This document shows positions 54,517 through 62,740 of a stretch of DNA of 64,000 nt, one piece after another (positions within the stretch are counted from its first letter, which is position 1; every line of letters starts with the position of its first letter). Below the pieces are notes generated by a model. It was not told the DNA's origin and did no database searches. It saw only the letters and a list, made by a program, of their open reading frames with translations. Source of the stretch: Roseomonas populi (lineage in GTDB: Bacteria; Pseudomonadota; Alphaproteobacteria; Acetobacterales; Acetobacteraceae); the NCBI RefSeq assembly GCF_024594815.1, contig NZ_JANJOU010000022.1:1-64000 (forward strand), in the 5' to 3' direction. A program made the translations under genes and the position numbers.

Positions 54517-55110
54517 TCACGCGCGCCGCAGCACGTCCAGCCGGTATTGCTCCTCGCGGCGTGCCGTCAGCGGGCGCAGCGCGTCGCCGGCATGCGCGAG
54601 GAATCCTTCCACCGCCTCGTCGCCCGCCTGCGGGAAGGGCGGCTCCGCGGGCGGGAGCCAGTGCACCAGTACCACGTCGCCGCCCGGGCGCAGCGCGCGC
54701 AGCGCCTGGTCCGTCACCGTGCGGAGATCGGCGGGGTTAAGGAAATAGAGAACCTCGGAGAGCAGGATGAGGTCGAAGCTCTCGCCCTCCGGCCAGTCCG
54801 CGGGAACATGCGCGCGGCGGATCTCCACCCAGGGCATGTCCACCACGTTCTGCCGCGCCTCCGCCAGCGGCGCCTCCGCGCCATCGACCGAGAGCAGCCG
54901 CGCGCAGCGGGGCGCGAGGATGCGCGTGAGCACGCCGATGGAGCAGCCCAGCTCGAAGGCGCTCTCGTAACGCTCGCGCGGCAGCGCGGCGAGGGTGGCG
55001 GCGTACTTGTCGCGCTCGTAGGGCGAGGTCCTGAAGCGCCAGGGATCCGGGTTCTTCGCGTAGAACTGCTCGAAGAACTGCGCGGAGAAGCTCTCGCCAG
55101 GCGCCTTCAC
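54517..55110 (-). CDS. NodS-like SAM-dependent methyltransferase
   Basis: A 197-residue class I methyltransferase. SAM motif I is SAFELGCSIGVLTRILAPRC. The N-terminal FFEQFYAKNPDPWRFRTSPYERDKY pattern (partly quoted) is shared with NodS, which N-methylates the deacetylated glucosamine of Nod factors. The GTG 55110 start overlaps the stop of the PIG-L deacetylase gene (GTGA). Deacetylase next to N-methyltransferase mirrors NodB-NodS chemistry; the real substrate is unknown. Confidence 0.84.
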   Translation of the reverse strand: MKAPGESFSAQFFEQFYAKNPDPWRFRTSPYERDKYAATLAALPRERYESAFELGCSIGVLTRILAPRCARLLSVDGAEAPLAEARQNVVDMPWVEIRRAHVPADWPEGESFDLILLSEVLYFLNPADLRTVTDQALRALRPGGDVVLVHWLPPAEPPFPQAGDEAVEGFLAHAGDALRPLTARREEQYRLDVLRRA

Positions 55111-55850
55111 GCCGCCTCCTCCAGGTACACCTCGAAAGGACGCATCAGCACGGAGAGCACGGCGGGGGAGAGGATGAAGCCCGATGGATCGTCCTTGATC
55201 AGTCGCGTCACCTGGCTGCGATGCGCCATCACCGCGCGCCGCTTCGTCTCCATCTGCGCGGAGACGTCCAGCCGCATCCCGCGCGGCGGCGCGGGCAGCT
55301 CCACCGGGGCGATCGGCGCCATGGCCGGGTAGAGGTGCCGCCAGCTCCACACGGGGTAGCCCAGCAGGCGCAGCCCCGCGCGGCGCGATGCCTCCTTCGC
55401 GATGGCCCAGGTCGCCTCGTGGTCCTTGTGCGGGTCCAGGCCGATGGTGGCGGCGATCGTGCCAAGCCCCTCGGCGGCGGCGATCACGGCGCGCACCGTC
55501 TCCTCGAAGCGCGCACCGGATGTGGGCACGTCGCCATCGGGCAGGTCGAGGAAGAGCGGCGCCGGGACGCCCAGTTCCTCCGCCGCCTCGATCGCCTCCT
55601 CCCGCCGCAACTCGCGCAGCACGGGGCCGGGATGGGTGCGGGAATTCGGGTGCGATCCCGCGCCGTCCGACATCACCACCACGCGCGCCGGGCGGCCCGC
55701 CGCGGCCATGGCGGCCAGCAACCCGCCGCAGCCCAGGGATTCATCGTCGGGGTGCGGGGCCAGCACCAGCACACCGCCTTCCGGCAGCAGCGCGTGCAGC
55801 GGCACCAAGGGAAGCGCCTCGGCCTCTCTCAGGAAGTCGCTTGCCCTCAC
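55107..55850 (-). CDS. PIG-L/LmbE-family deacetylase
   Basis: A 247-residue zinc-dependent N-deacetylase of the GlcNAc-PI de-N-acetylase family. Zinc and catalytic residues are in LAPHPDDESLGCGG and in DPHKDHEATW (second His). Substrates are usually N-acetylglucosamine-containing glycosides or glycolipids. GTG 55850 overlaps the upstream acyl-CoA-dehydrogenase-like stop (GTGA), and its own stop overlaps the methyltransferase start. Confidence 0.9.
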   Translation of the reverse strand: MRASDFLREAEALPLVPLHALLPEGGVLVLAPHPDDESLGCGGLLAAMAAAGRPARVVVMSDGAGSHPNSRTHPGPVLRELRREEAIEAAEELGVPAPLFLDLPDGDVPTSGARFEETVRAVIAAAEGLGTIAATIGLDPHKDHEATWAIAKEASRRAGLRLLGYPVWSWRHLYPAMAPIAPVELPAPPRGMRLDVSAQMETKRRAVMAHRSQVTRLIKDDPSGFILSPAVLSVLMRPFEVYLEEAA

Positions 55851-57001
55851 GGCCACATGTCGCCCACGGCCTCTGCGAAGCCCAGGCCGGCCGCCGCGCC
55901 GCCCACGAGCGCCCGGTCCGGCGCGGGCTGGCGCAGATAGGTCGCCAGGTCGCGTATCAGGCGCTCCACCGGGTTGGCGCGGGTGAAGGCCTGCAGGCCG
56001 ATGGAGCGCTGCGCCAACTCCAGCACGTCCAGCGCCGCCCGCTCCACCGCGCCGCGCGCGAGATCGACGTAGGCGATGATGCGCGCGGGCTCTGCCACTT
56101 CCTCTTCCGCCATGCGGGCGGCGTTCAGCACCCAGAGCCGCGCTGACTCGGCGGCTGTCAGCACCTGGCCGAAGCGCGCGGCCTGGTGCGGGTCCTCGCC
56201 GCGGCCGGTGCGGCGGTGGTGTGCCCGCAAGGCCTCCGCCACTGCCTCCAGGCCGCCGAGATGCACGGCCAGGAAGCGCCAGGCGCCGCCGGAGAAGCCG
56301 GGCTGGCGCATGTAGGCGTCGGGCTCGCCGAGCACGACCTCGGGCGTCGCCGCGATCCCCTCCATCATCACCGTGCCGGTGGCGGAGGCGCGCATGCCCG
56401 TCACCCGCCACTCGGAACTTTCGGCGCGGTCCGTCCCGCGCTCCAGCGGTACCAGCAGCATCTGCTGCGGGCCCTCTCCGTTGTGGCGGCCCGTCACCAG
56501 GGCGCGCTCCACCAGCCCGGCGCCGGAGCAGAGCACCTTGCCGCCCCGCAGGATCCCCTCCGCGTCGATCCGCAGGTCGATCCCCGGCCGCTCCGTGTTC
56601 CAGACGCCGAAGAGGAGGCCGTCCCGCGCGGCCGCGGCCGCCGCGGCGCGCTGCGCGGGGGTGCCATGCTCCGTCACCAGCCGGATGGCGTTCACATGGC
56701 CCTCGTAGAGCCGGCCCAGGGGCAGGCTGGCGCGGCCGACCAGCCGCAGCGCCTCGAACAGCGAATCGGCACCGGCGGGCTCGCTGCCCCAGCCCTGGCC
56801 GCCCAGAGCGCGGGGCAGGGGGGCGGTCAGCAGCCCGGCCTCGGCCAGCGCGGCCACATCCGCCTCCGGCAGGGCGGATTCCACGGCGTCCAGCGCCGCG
56901 GCGCGCTCCGCGATGGCAGGCGCCAGGGCACGGAGCCGGGCAAGAATGGCCTCGTCCTCCGCGGGGGAGGCGAGAGCGCTGGCGGGGGTGAGGGCGTCCA
57001 T
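55847..57001 (-). CDS. acyl-CoA dehydrogenase-like flavoprotein
   Basis: A 384-residue protein of the acyl-CoA dehydrogenase fold. It has an N-terminal helical domain (LPEADVAALAEAGLLTAPLPRALGG), a middle beta domain with VTGMRASATGTVMMEG and a C-terminal helical bundle (RSIGLQAFTRANPVERLIRDLATYL). The usual catalytic glutamate region is not clearly conserved, so it may act on a lipid or sugar-linked substrate or lack dehydrogenase activity. It is the first gene of the glycosylation set. ATG 57001 is preferred to the adjacent GTG. Confidence 0.82.
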   Translation of the reverse strand: MDALTPASALASPAEDEAILARLRALAPAIAERAAALDAVESALPEADVAALAEAGLLTAPLPRALGGQGWGSEPAGADSLFEALRLVGRASLPLGRLYEGHVNAIRLVTEHGTPAQRAAAAAAARDGLLFGVWNTERPGIDLRIDAEGILRGGKVLCSGAGLVERALVTGRHNGEGPQQMLLVPLERGTDRAESSEWRVTGMRASATGTVMMEGIAATPEVVLGEPDAYMRQPGFSGGAWRFLAVHLGGLEAVAEALRAHHRRTGRGEDPHQAARFGQVLTAAESARLWVLNAARMAEEEVAEPARIIAYVDLARGAVERAALDVLELAQRSIGLQAFTRANPVERLIRDLATYLRQPAPDRALVGGAAAGLGFAEAVGDMWP

Positions 57002-57068
57002 CACGTGTGCTAAGTTGCGTGCGGTTTCAGGTTGCGCAAGCTACCCTGGCGTCATCCCAATTGCGTGA

Positions 57069-58784
57069 GTGACCGTGGTTCCGATGCCCCGGGAGCGTCC
57101 TGCGCTCCGCCGCGCGATCTTCCTCCTCCTCTGCCTTCTGGTTGCCCTGCCGCTGGCGGCGCTGCTGTGGCGCGTGCTTTCGGCGGGCGGCTGGACGGGG
57201 TGGGAGGTGGCGATCGCCGCCCTCTACTTGGGAACCTTGCCCTGGACGGCGATCTGCGTGGCGAACGCCGCCATCGGCCTCTTCCTGCTGCTGCGAGAGC
57301 CGGACGCGCCGGCCTTTCTGGTCCCGCAGGTGGCGGCGCCGCGCGCCGGGCCGCCGCTGCGGACCGCCATCGCGGTCTGCATCCGTGACGAGGCGATGGG
57401 GGCCGTTCTGCCGCCCCTGGCGCGGCTGGTGGAAGGGTTGGCGGCGGCGGGGGAGGGAGGGCGCTTCACCCTGTGGTTCCTCTCCGACACGGCGGACCAG
57501 GCCCGCGCGACGGCGGAGGAAGAGGCGGTCGCCGCCTTCGCGGCCCGCGCCCCGCTCTCGGTGCGTTACCGCCGCCGGGCGGACAATGCCGGGTTCAAGG
57601 CGGGGAACGTGATGGACTTCATGGACCATCACGCAGGGGACCAAGACCTCGCCCTGATGCTGGACGCGGATTCGGAGATGTCGGCGGATGCCGTGCTGCG
57701 GCTGGTGCGGGGGATGGAGGCGGATCCCCGGCTGGCACTGATCCAACAACTCATCGTCGGCCGCCCGGCCGCGCGCGCCTTTCCCCGCCTGTTCCAGTTC
57801 GGGATGCGGGCGGGAATGCGGGCCTGGGCCACGGGGCAGGGGTGGTGGCAGCTGGATGACGGGCCCTACTGGGGCCACAACGCCGTGCTGCGGATCGCGC
57901 CCTTCCGGGAGCACGCGCGCCTGACGGCGCTGCCGGACGGCTCCGCCATCCTCTCCCACGACCAGGTGGAGGCGGTGCGGCTGCACGCTGCCGGCTGGCG
58001 CGTGCGCTGCCTGCCTTCCGAGAGGGGCAGCCTGGAGGGGAATCCGCCGGCTCTGCCGGAGTTCCTGGCGCGGGACGTGCGCTGGGGGGCTGGGAACATG
58101 CAGTACCGCCACCTGATCTTCCGGCCTGGCCTGACGCCGATGGGGCGGTGGCAGCTGGCGCAGGCCATGCTGCTCTTCCTCTGCGCGCCGCTCTGGCTGG
58201 GGATGCTGCTGGCGGCGGTGGGCAATGCCGTGACGGGCGGCGGGGCGGGAACGCCGATGGGGGCGCTGGCGGCGCTGCTGGCGCTGACCTGGGCGGCGAA
58301 CGCGGCGCCGAAGCTCTGCGGCTTCGCCGAGCTCCTGATCCGCGGGGAGCGCGCCGTGCCCTATGGCGGGCGGGGGGCGGTGCTGCGGGGGGCAGGGGCG
58401 GAGATCCTCTTCTCCCTGCTGACGGAGCCGGTGAGCCTCACTAACAAGAGCCTCGCCCTCATCCGCCTGGCGCTGGGCACGCGGAACGGCTGGGCGCCGC
58501 AGAACCGGGCGGATCGCGGCGTGGCCTGGGGGGATGCGGCGCGGCTGCTGTGGCCGCACACGCTGATCGGGCTGGGCTGCGCGGCGGCGCTGGCGGCGGT
58601 GTCCGGGACAGCGCTGCTGTTCGCCCTGCCTTTCCTGGCGGGGCTGGTGCTGGCGGTGCCGGTCTGCGTCCTCACGGCCTCGCCCGGCTTCTCCGCCCTG
58701 CTGGTCCGCCACCGGATCGCCGCCACGCCGGAGGAGCTGGCGACCTTGGCGTCGGCCCCCGTCCGCGCCATGGATCGGGCATGA
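57069..58784 (+). CDS. OpgH/MdoH-like membrane glucosyltransferase
   Basis: A 571-residue multi-span family 2 glycosyltransferase (GTG 57069; ATG 57084 is also possible). Two N-terminal membrane segments precede the catalytic part: KAGNVMDFMDHHAG, MLDADSEMSADAV (DxD) and DVRWGAGNMQYRHL, which resembles the OpgH product-binding motif. Several C-terminal segments (residues about 355-560) would form the export channel. OpgH makes osmoregulated periplasmic glucans with OpgG, which is not adjacent. It is shorter than E. coli OpgH (847 residues), lacking most of the N-terminal extension. Its TGA overlaps the LysR ATG. Confidence 0.82.
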   Translation: MTVVPMPRERPALRRAIFLLLCLLVALPLAALLWRVLSAGGWTGWEVAIAALYLGTLPWTAICVANAAIGLFLLLREPDAPAFLVPQVAAPRAGPPLRTAIAVCIRDEAMGAVLPPLARLVEGLAAAGEGGRFTLWFLSDTADQARATAEEEAVAAFAARAPLSVRYRRRADNAGFKAGNVMDFMDHHAGDQDLALMLDADSEMSADAVLRLVRGMEADPRLALIQQLIVGRPAARAFPRLFQFGMRAGMRAWATGQGWWQLDDGPYWGHNAVLRIAPFREHARLTALPDGSAILSHDQVEAVRLHAAGWRVRCLPSERGSLEGNPPALPEFLARDVRWGAGNMQYRHLIFRPGLTPMGRWQLAQAMLLFLCAPLWLGMLLAAVGNAVTGGGAGTPMGALAALLALTWAANAAPKLCGFAELLIRGERAVPYGGRGAVLRGAGAEILFSLLTEPVSLTNKSLALIRLALGTRNGWAPQNRADRGVAWGDAARLLWPHTLIGLGCAAALAAVSGTALLFALPFLAGLVLAVPVCVLTASPGFSALLVRHRIAATPEELATLASAPVRAMDRA

Positions 58785-59752
58785 AGGACCTCTCGCAGCT
58801 CGACCTGAACCTGCTGCGCGTCTTCGACGCGGTGGCGCGGGAGCGGCACGTGACGCGCGCTGCGTCGCGGCTGAATCTCTCCCAGCCCGCTGTCTCCAAC
58901 GCGCTGAACCGGCTGCGCGGGGCGCTGGGGGACGAGTTGTTCCTGCGCGCCCCCCAGGGGGTGGAGCCCACCAGCCTCGCGCTCGCGCTGATGCAGCCCG
59001 TGGCGGAGGTTCTGGACCGGCTGCAGGAAACGCTGGCCGCCACCGCCCCCTTCGATCCGGCGACCAGCGACCGGGTCTTCACCCTAGCCTTCTCCGAGTA
59101 CGCGGAGGCGATCCTGGCACCCCCGCTCTTCGCCCGGCTGGCGAAGGAGGCGCCGGGCATCCTGGTGGCGGTCCGCCACGCGGACCGCACCAATGCCGGC
59201 GCGCTGCTGGAGGGGGACGAGGCGCAGCTGGCCATCGCCATGTTGGCTGAGCCCACCGCCCTCTACACCCGGCTGCGGCTTCTGCCAGAGGCCTTCATGA
59301 TCCTCGTCCGCCCCGGGCACCCGCTCCTGGACGGGCCGCTGAGCCTGGAGCGCTACACCGCCTTCCCGCACCTGCTGCACTCGCCCAACGGCTCGCGGGA
59401 CGGGGCGATGGACCGGATCCTGCGGGAGCTCGGCCATTCCCGGCGGCTGGGCGCGGTGGTGGCGCATCTCTCTGCCGTGCCGAGCATCCTGCTGGGGACG
59501 GACATGGTGATGACCCTGTCCTCCCGCCTGGCGCGGCAGCTTTCCGCCGCGCACGGGCTGGCTCTGCTGCCCCTGCCGGAGGCGGCGGCGGCGGCGACGC
59601 AGCACACCCGCCTTTCCATGATCTTCCACCGCCGCTTCGAGGCCGACCAGGGCCATGCCTGGTTGCGCCGCCTGCTTCTGGCCCTGGCGCGGGAGGTGGT
59701 GGAGGACTGCCCGGCCGACGGGAAGGACGGGAGCCGCGCGGTGGCTGACTAG
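58781..59752 (+). CDS. LysR-family transcriptional regulator
   Basis: A 323-residue LTTR with a NodD/SyrM-like N-terminus (DLSQLDLNLLRVFDAVARERHVTRAASRLNLSQPAVSNALNR, residues 3-44, partly quoted) and an effector domain. The ATGA overlap with the OpgH-like gene means both are made from one transcript, which is unusual for an LTTR, normally divergent from its target. It may regulate glucan synthesis or the neighbouring glycosyltransferase set. Confidence 0.9.
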   Translation: MKDLSQLDLNLLRVFDAVARERHVTRAASRLNLSQPAVSNALNRLRGALGDELFLRAPQGVEPTSLALALMQPVAEVLDRLQETLAATAPFDPATSDRVFTLAFSEYAEAILAPPLFARLAKEAPGILVAVRHADRTNAGALLEGDEAQLAIAMLAEPTALYTRLRLLPEAFMILVRPGHPLLDGPLSLERYTAFPHLLHSPNGSRDGAMDRILRELGHSRRLGAVVAHLSAVPSILLGTDMVMTLSSRLARQLSAAHGLALLPLPEAAAAATQHTRLSMIFHRRFEADQGHAWLRRLLLALAREVVEDCPADGKDGSRAVAD

Positions 59753-59760
59753 GGCCGCCT

Positions 59761-59808
59761 GAGCCCCCTACGGGCTCTGAGGTGGGCCGGCACCCGGTTC
59801 GCCGGCCC
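59761..59808 (+). terminator. two hairpins after the opgH-lysR unit
   Basis: GAGCCC-CCTAC-GGGCTC (59761-59777) begins 8 bases after the lysR stop. A perfect 8-bp stem GGGCCGGC/GCCGGCCC with a 9-base loop follows (59784-59808). Neither has a U tract; together they probably form the transcript end. Confidence 0.5.
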
Positions 59809-59813
59809 GGTTG

Positions 59814-59894
59814 CAGCCCGGGCTGACGGTGCCGTTCCTCACGGGCTATGCGGAGGAGGCGGTGCGGAGCCACGGCGCGCAGGGAGGGGCATGA
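59814..59894 (+). pseudogene. remnant of a response-regulator receiver domain
   Basis: Reading from 59814, the frame gives QPGLTVPFLTGYAEEAVRSH and six more residues before a TGA at 59892. This matches the beta4-alpha4-beta5 end of receiver domains from hybrid sensor kinases (pattern PGL-x-V-LFLTGYAE-A). Nothing upstream in this frame looks like the rest of a receiver. Its TGA overlaps the ATG of the PAS gene, so the 3' end of an old sensor gene seems to survive here. Confidence 0.6.
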
Positions 59895-60661
59895 GCCGCC
59901 ATCACATGTCCGCCAGCGTGCAAGCCTATCGCGATTGCGCAACAACGTCCGCCAGCCTACCTATTGAGGTAACGAAGCTGAACGAGAATGGCCTGCGGGA
60001 GGCTCGAGGAGACGGGGGCATGCCCTTCGCGATCGGACAGTCGAATCCTAATCTGCTGCCGGACGCTCTCTCGGCCTCCAAAGTTGGCGTGTGGGAATGG
60101 GAAGTCGCGGGCGATTGCATGCGGACCGACGCGACCTGCGCCGGGCTGTTCGGGCTTCCGGCTCACCAGGCCGAGCAAGGCCTCCCGCTCCAGGCCGCAT
60201 CGGATGCCATTCACCCCGACGACCTTCCCACTTTTCAGCGCCAGATCACGGATGTCATCGAGCGTGGGGGCCTGTTCGTGGCCGAGTACCGCACCTGCCC
60301 TTCCGCGAGCGAAACGCGTTGGGTTCTGGCGCGCGGTCGCTTCGAGGTCGATGAGGATGGGGTTGTCGTGCGTGGCCGTGGCATCGTCATCGACATCACG
60401 GAGAGCAAGAGGGAAGGGCATGTCGAGGAGCGGGTGGTTTTCCTTGCCATGCCCGCCGAAGGAGAGCTGAGCCCGCTGATCCGCGCGACCGATATGGCGA
60501 TCTCGACCTACCGGGAGCTGGAGCAGATGGGAGCAGAAGGTGGGCGCCTGCGTGCGGTGGCACGTCCGCTCCTGGTAGCGCTCGGTCGCGAACTGGTGAG
60601 ATCAACGGTTCAGCAGGAGCAAGAGGTGGAAGCCCAGCCTCGCTCGAAGCCGATTCATTGA
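59891..60661 (+). CDS. PAS-domain protein
   Basis: A 256-residue protein. Residues about 60-175 form a PAS fold of the PAS_3 type: SKVGVWEWEVAGD, DAIHPDDLPTFQRQI and ITDVIERGGLFVAEYR, ending GRGIVIDITESKR. The remaining 80 residues are helical, with no kinase, GGDEF or DNA-binding domain, so it may be a partner of a separate sensor or a truncated one. ATG 59891 follows GGGAGGGG. A receiver-domain remnant runs right up to its start. Confidence 0.8.
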   Translation: MSRHHMSASVQAYRDCATTSASLPIEVTKLNENGLREARGDGGMPFAIGQSNPNLLPDALSASKVGVWEWEVAGDCMRTDATCAGLFGLPAHQAEQGLPLQAASDAIHPDDLPTFQRQITDVIERGGLFVAEYRTCPSASETRWVLARGRFEVDEDGVVVRGRGIVIDITESKREGHVEERVVFLAMPAEGELSPLIRATDMAISTYRELEQMGAEGGRLRAVARPLLVALGRELVRSTVQQEQEVEAQPRSKPIH

Positions 60662-61012
60662 TCGTGAAAGATCGGAACGTTTCGCCGGGAGGCCGTGCCG
60701 GGCCTGCTGGCCCGGCCGCCGTGAGCGGAGCGGATCGGGGGTGATCGGCGGCAACGGGGCGTGACACCCGAGGCACGCGGCCGCGCCCGTCAGGTGCTGA
60801 GGATCAGACCCGCCGCGCCATCCAGACACCTTCGCCATCGGCCATGGCTGCCCACGGCGGGGCGGATCGAGGCCGGCCGCATGCGCCGACCGGCGCTCGC
60901 GCTGGACGCCTAGAGCCGATCCCGTTCCGGTGGAATCACCGGAACGGGTGAATCGGTTCTACAAACAACAGGCTAGAGCGGTTGAAGTGAGCGAAGGCGA
61001 ACGGAAACTGCT
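60662..61012. other. intergenic region with repeated palindromes
   Basis: 351 bp between the PAS gene and a convergent reverse-strand gene. The left two thirds holds no gene I can support. The right third carries two palindromic elements (listed separately). Confidence 0.5.
60911..60961. repeat. intergenic palindromic element, unit 1
   Basis: A 51-bp near-perfect palindrome. The core is CCCGTTCCGGTG-GAAT-CACCGGAACGGG (60921-60948), a 12-bp perfect stem. The outer arms AGAGCCGAT and ATCGGTTCT differ at one position that still allows G-U pairing. It resembles dispersed intergenic repeats common in alphaproteobacterial genomes, judged from memory. Confidence 0.65.
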
Positions 61013-61016
61013 CTAG
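60973..61016. repeat. intergenic palindromic element, unit 2
   Basis: A 44-bp element with 7-bp arms CTAGAGC and GCTCTAG, extended by GTT/AAC around an inner GAAGTGAGCGAAGGCGAACG. I have seen this type of TAGAGC-bounded element scattered between genes of alphaproteobacteria. Its right arm supplies the TAG stop codon of the reverse-strand gene that ends at 61013. Confidence 0.65.
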
Positions 61017-62002
61017 GTCCAGCTTCCCGTCCGGAGCGTCTGCGGCGACCAGCCATCGGGGAGAGGCGAGAGCGCCAGGGGCAGGCCGGCGGCGCGGAAC
61101 ACCACCTGCTGCGGCTTGAAGCGCCAGATCCGCTGCGCGCCTGGGAAGGCGGTGATCCCGGACGTGTCGGCCAGCACCTCCGCCTTGCCCGTCATCTGCA
61201 GCAGGCTCCCGGTTTTGTCCTCCACGAAAACGAGCCCGGCCCGGGCATTCACGAGCAGGTTGCCCAGCGTATTGAAGAAGCGGTTGCCGGCGAAATCGGG
61301 AATGGTGAGCGCGCCGTCGTCGCCGATCCGGACGAAGCCGGGCCGTCCGCCGCGGTGCGACACGTCGATCTGGCGTTGCCCATCGGCGAGATCGGCCGAG
61401 GTGGCGACGTAGAAGGTGTCGGCATGACCGATGATGCGCCTCGCCCTCTCATCCAGCCCGACCGTGACAAGGGGCGGGTCGGCGGATGCGGAGAGCGGGT
61501 CGCGGAGGAAGCGCGCTTCTCTCTGCTGGATGTATTGCGGGCAGTTGCCGAAGCTCTGCCCGACCACCACGGTGAAGCCACCGGACCAGTCGCGGCGGAG
61601 GGTGCCGTTCAGGCGATTCCGGCGCCGGGTGGCCAGGTCGATGCCGAGAAGGCCGACGGCGTCGCCGTCCTCCATCCCCGCATCCGCCGGATCGGCCGCG
61701 TCGCGCGGCAGTTCGATGCGCAGGTGCCGGGGATCGGGCGCGCTCATGAAGCCCACCCGCCCGGCGCGGAGCGTGGCCCAGGGCTGGCCAGCGGGATCGA
61801 CCACGCCGATGACCACGAAGGGCAGCCCGGCGAAGAAGAGCCTGTGCTGCTCGGGCATGTGGTCGCGGATGATATGCCGGCCGATTGCCTCCAGATGCTC
61901 GCGCGCCCCTGCTGCCTGCTGGAGGGCCATTTCTCCGGGGTGCCAGGGCGAGGGCCTGTCGCCCGGTTCCGCGCCCCTGGAGATGATCGGGTCAGGCCGC
62001 AT
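61013..62002 (-). CDS. pyridoxamine 5'-phosphate oxidase-fold flavin-binding protein
   Basis: A 329-residue protein with two split-barrel parts of the PNPOx-like superfamily. The first has [22 protein letters not shown]; the second has [25 protein letters not shown] and [21 protein letters not shown]. Such two-barrel proteins are often found next to ferredoxin reductases or GSTs, with unknown substrate. It overlaps the GST gene by 11 bases (start ATG 62002). Its last codons lie in a palindromic repeat, so the C-terminus was reset by the repeat. Confidence 0.82.
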   Translation of the reverse strand: MRPDPIISRGAEPGDRPSPWHPGEMALQQAAGAREHLEAIGRHIIRDHMPEQHRLFFAGLPFVVIGVVDPAGQPWATLRAGRVGFMSAPDPRHLRIELPRDAADPADAGMEDGDAVGLLGIDLATRRRNRLNGTLRRDWSGGFTVVVGQSFGNCPQYIQQREARFLRDPLSASADPPLVTVGLDERARRIIGHADTFYVATSADLADGQRQIDVSHRGGRPGFVRIGDDGALTIPDFAGNRFFNTLGNLLVNARAGLVFVEDKTGSLLQMTGKAEVLADTSGITAFPGAQRIWRFKPQQVVFRAAGLPLALSPLPDGWSPQTLRTGSWT

Positions 62003-62606
62003 GGAGGCCTGCCGCGGTCCGGGGAAAGGCCAGGAAGCCGGGCAGTGCCTCGATGCTGGCCAGCCAGGCACGGATCCGCGGGTAGGGGGCGAGGTCCACG
62101 TTCCCCTCCGGGGCGGCGGCGACGTAGCTGTACAGGGCAATGTCCGCGATGGTCGGCCGATCGGCGGCGATCCAGGCGCGCGCGCCGAGCTCCGCCTCCA
62201 TGAGCGACAGGATGGCGTGCGCGCGGGGGATCACCTCCTCCGGGCGGTAGGGCGCGCCGAAGACGGTGATGAGGCGGGCGGCGGCAGGGCCGGAGGCAAT
62301 CTGGCCGGCCGCGACCGACAGCCAGCGCTGCACCCCCGCCGCGCCGGCCGGATCCGTGGGCAGCCAGTCCTCCCGGCCGAGCTTCCTGGCGAGGTAGACG
62401 AGAATGGCGTTGGAATCCGGGATGACAGCACCCTCGTCCTCAAGGACCGGAACCTGGCCGAAAGGGTTCAGGGAGAGGAAGGAGGGCGACCTCTGCTCGC
62501 CCCCCGCCAGATCGACCTCGACGAGCTCGTGAGGCACGCCGAGGAGGGAGAGGAATAGCTGGGCCCGGTGGGCGTGGCCCGACAGGGCGAAGGAGTGGAG
62601 CTTCAT
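61992..62606 (-). CDS. glutathione S-transferase family protein
   Basis: A 204-residue GST. The N-terminal thioredoxin-like domain has [17 protein letters not shown], the cis-proline region [25 protein letters not shown] (partly quoted; the SNAI is the glutathione-binding Ser) and an all-helical C-terminal domain with [13 protein letters not shown]. It is probably a detoxification enzyme, coupled to the PNPOx-fold protein and divergent from a LysR gene that likely controls both. Confidence 0.9.
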   Translation of the reverse strand: MKLHSFALSGHAHRAQLFLSLLGVPHELVEVDLAGGEQRSPSFLSLNPFGQVPVLEDEGAVIPDSNAILVYLARKLGREDWLPTDPAGAAGVQRWLSVAAGQIASGPAAARLITVFGAPYRPEEVIPRAHAILSLMEAELGARAWIAADRPTIADIALYSYVAAAPEGNVDLAPYPRIRAWLASIEALPGFLAFPRTAAGLHAA

Positions 62607-62740
62607 GGCAGATCTCCATGGCGATGACTTCCGGCATGGAAATCCTTTCGGCCAGCAAGCAGAACCGGCATTCTCGGAACATCACTGCTGCGTGGAATGG
62701 AATAATCGCCGGGCCGGGGCCGGCCCCTGGGGGTGTCGTC

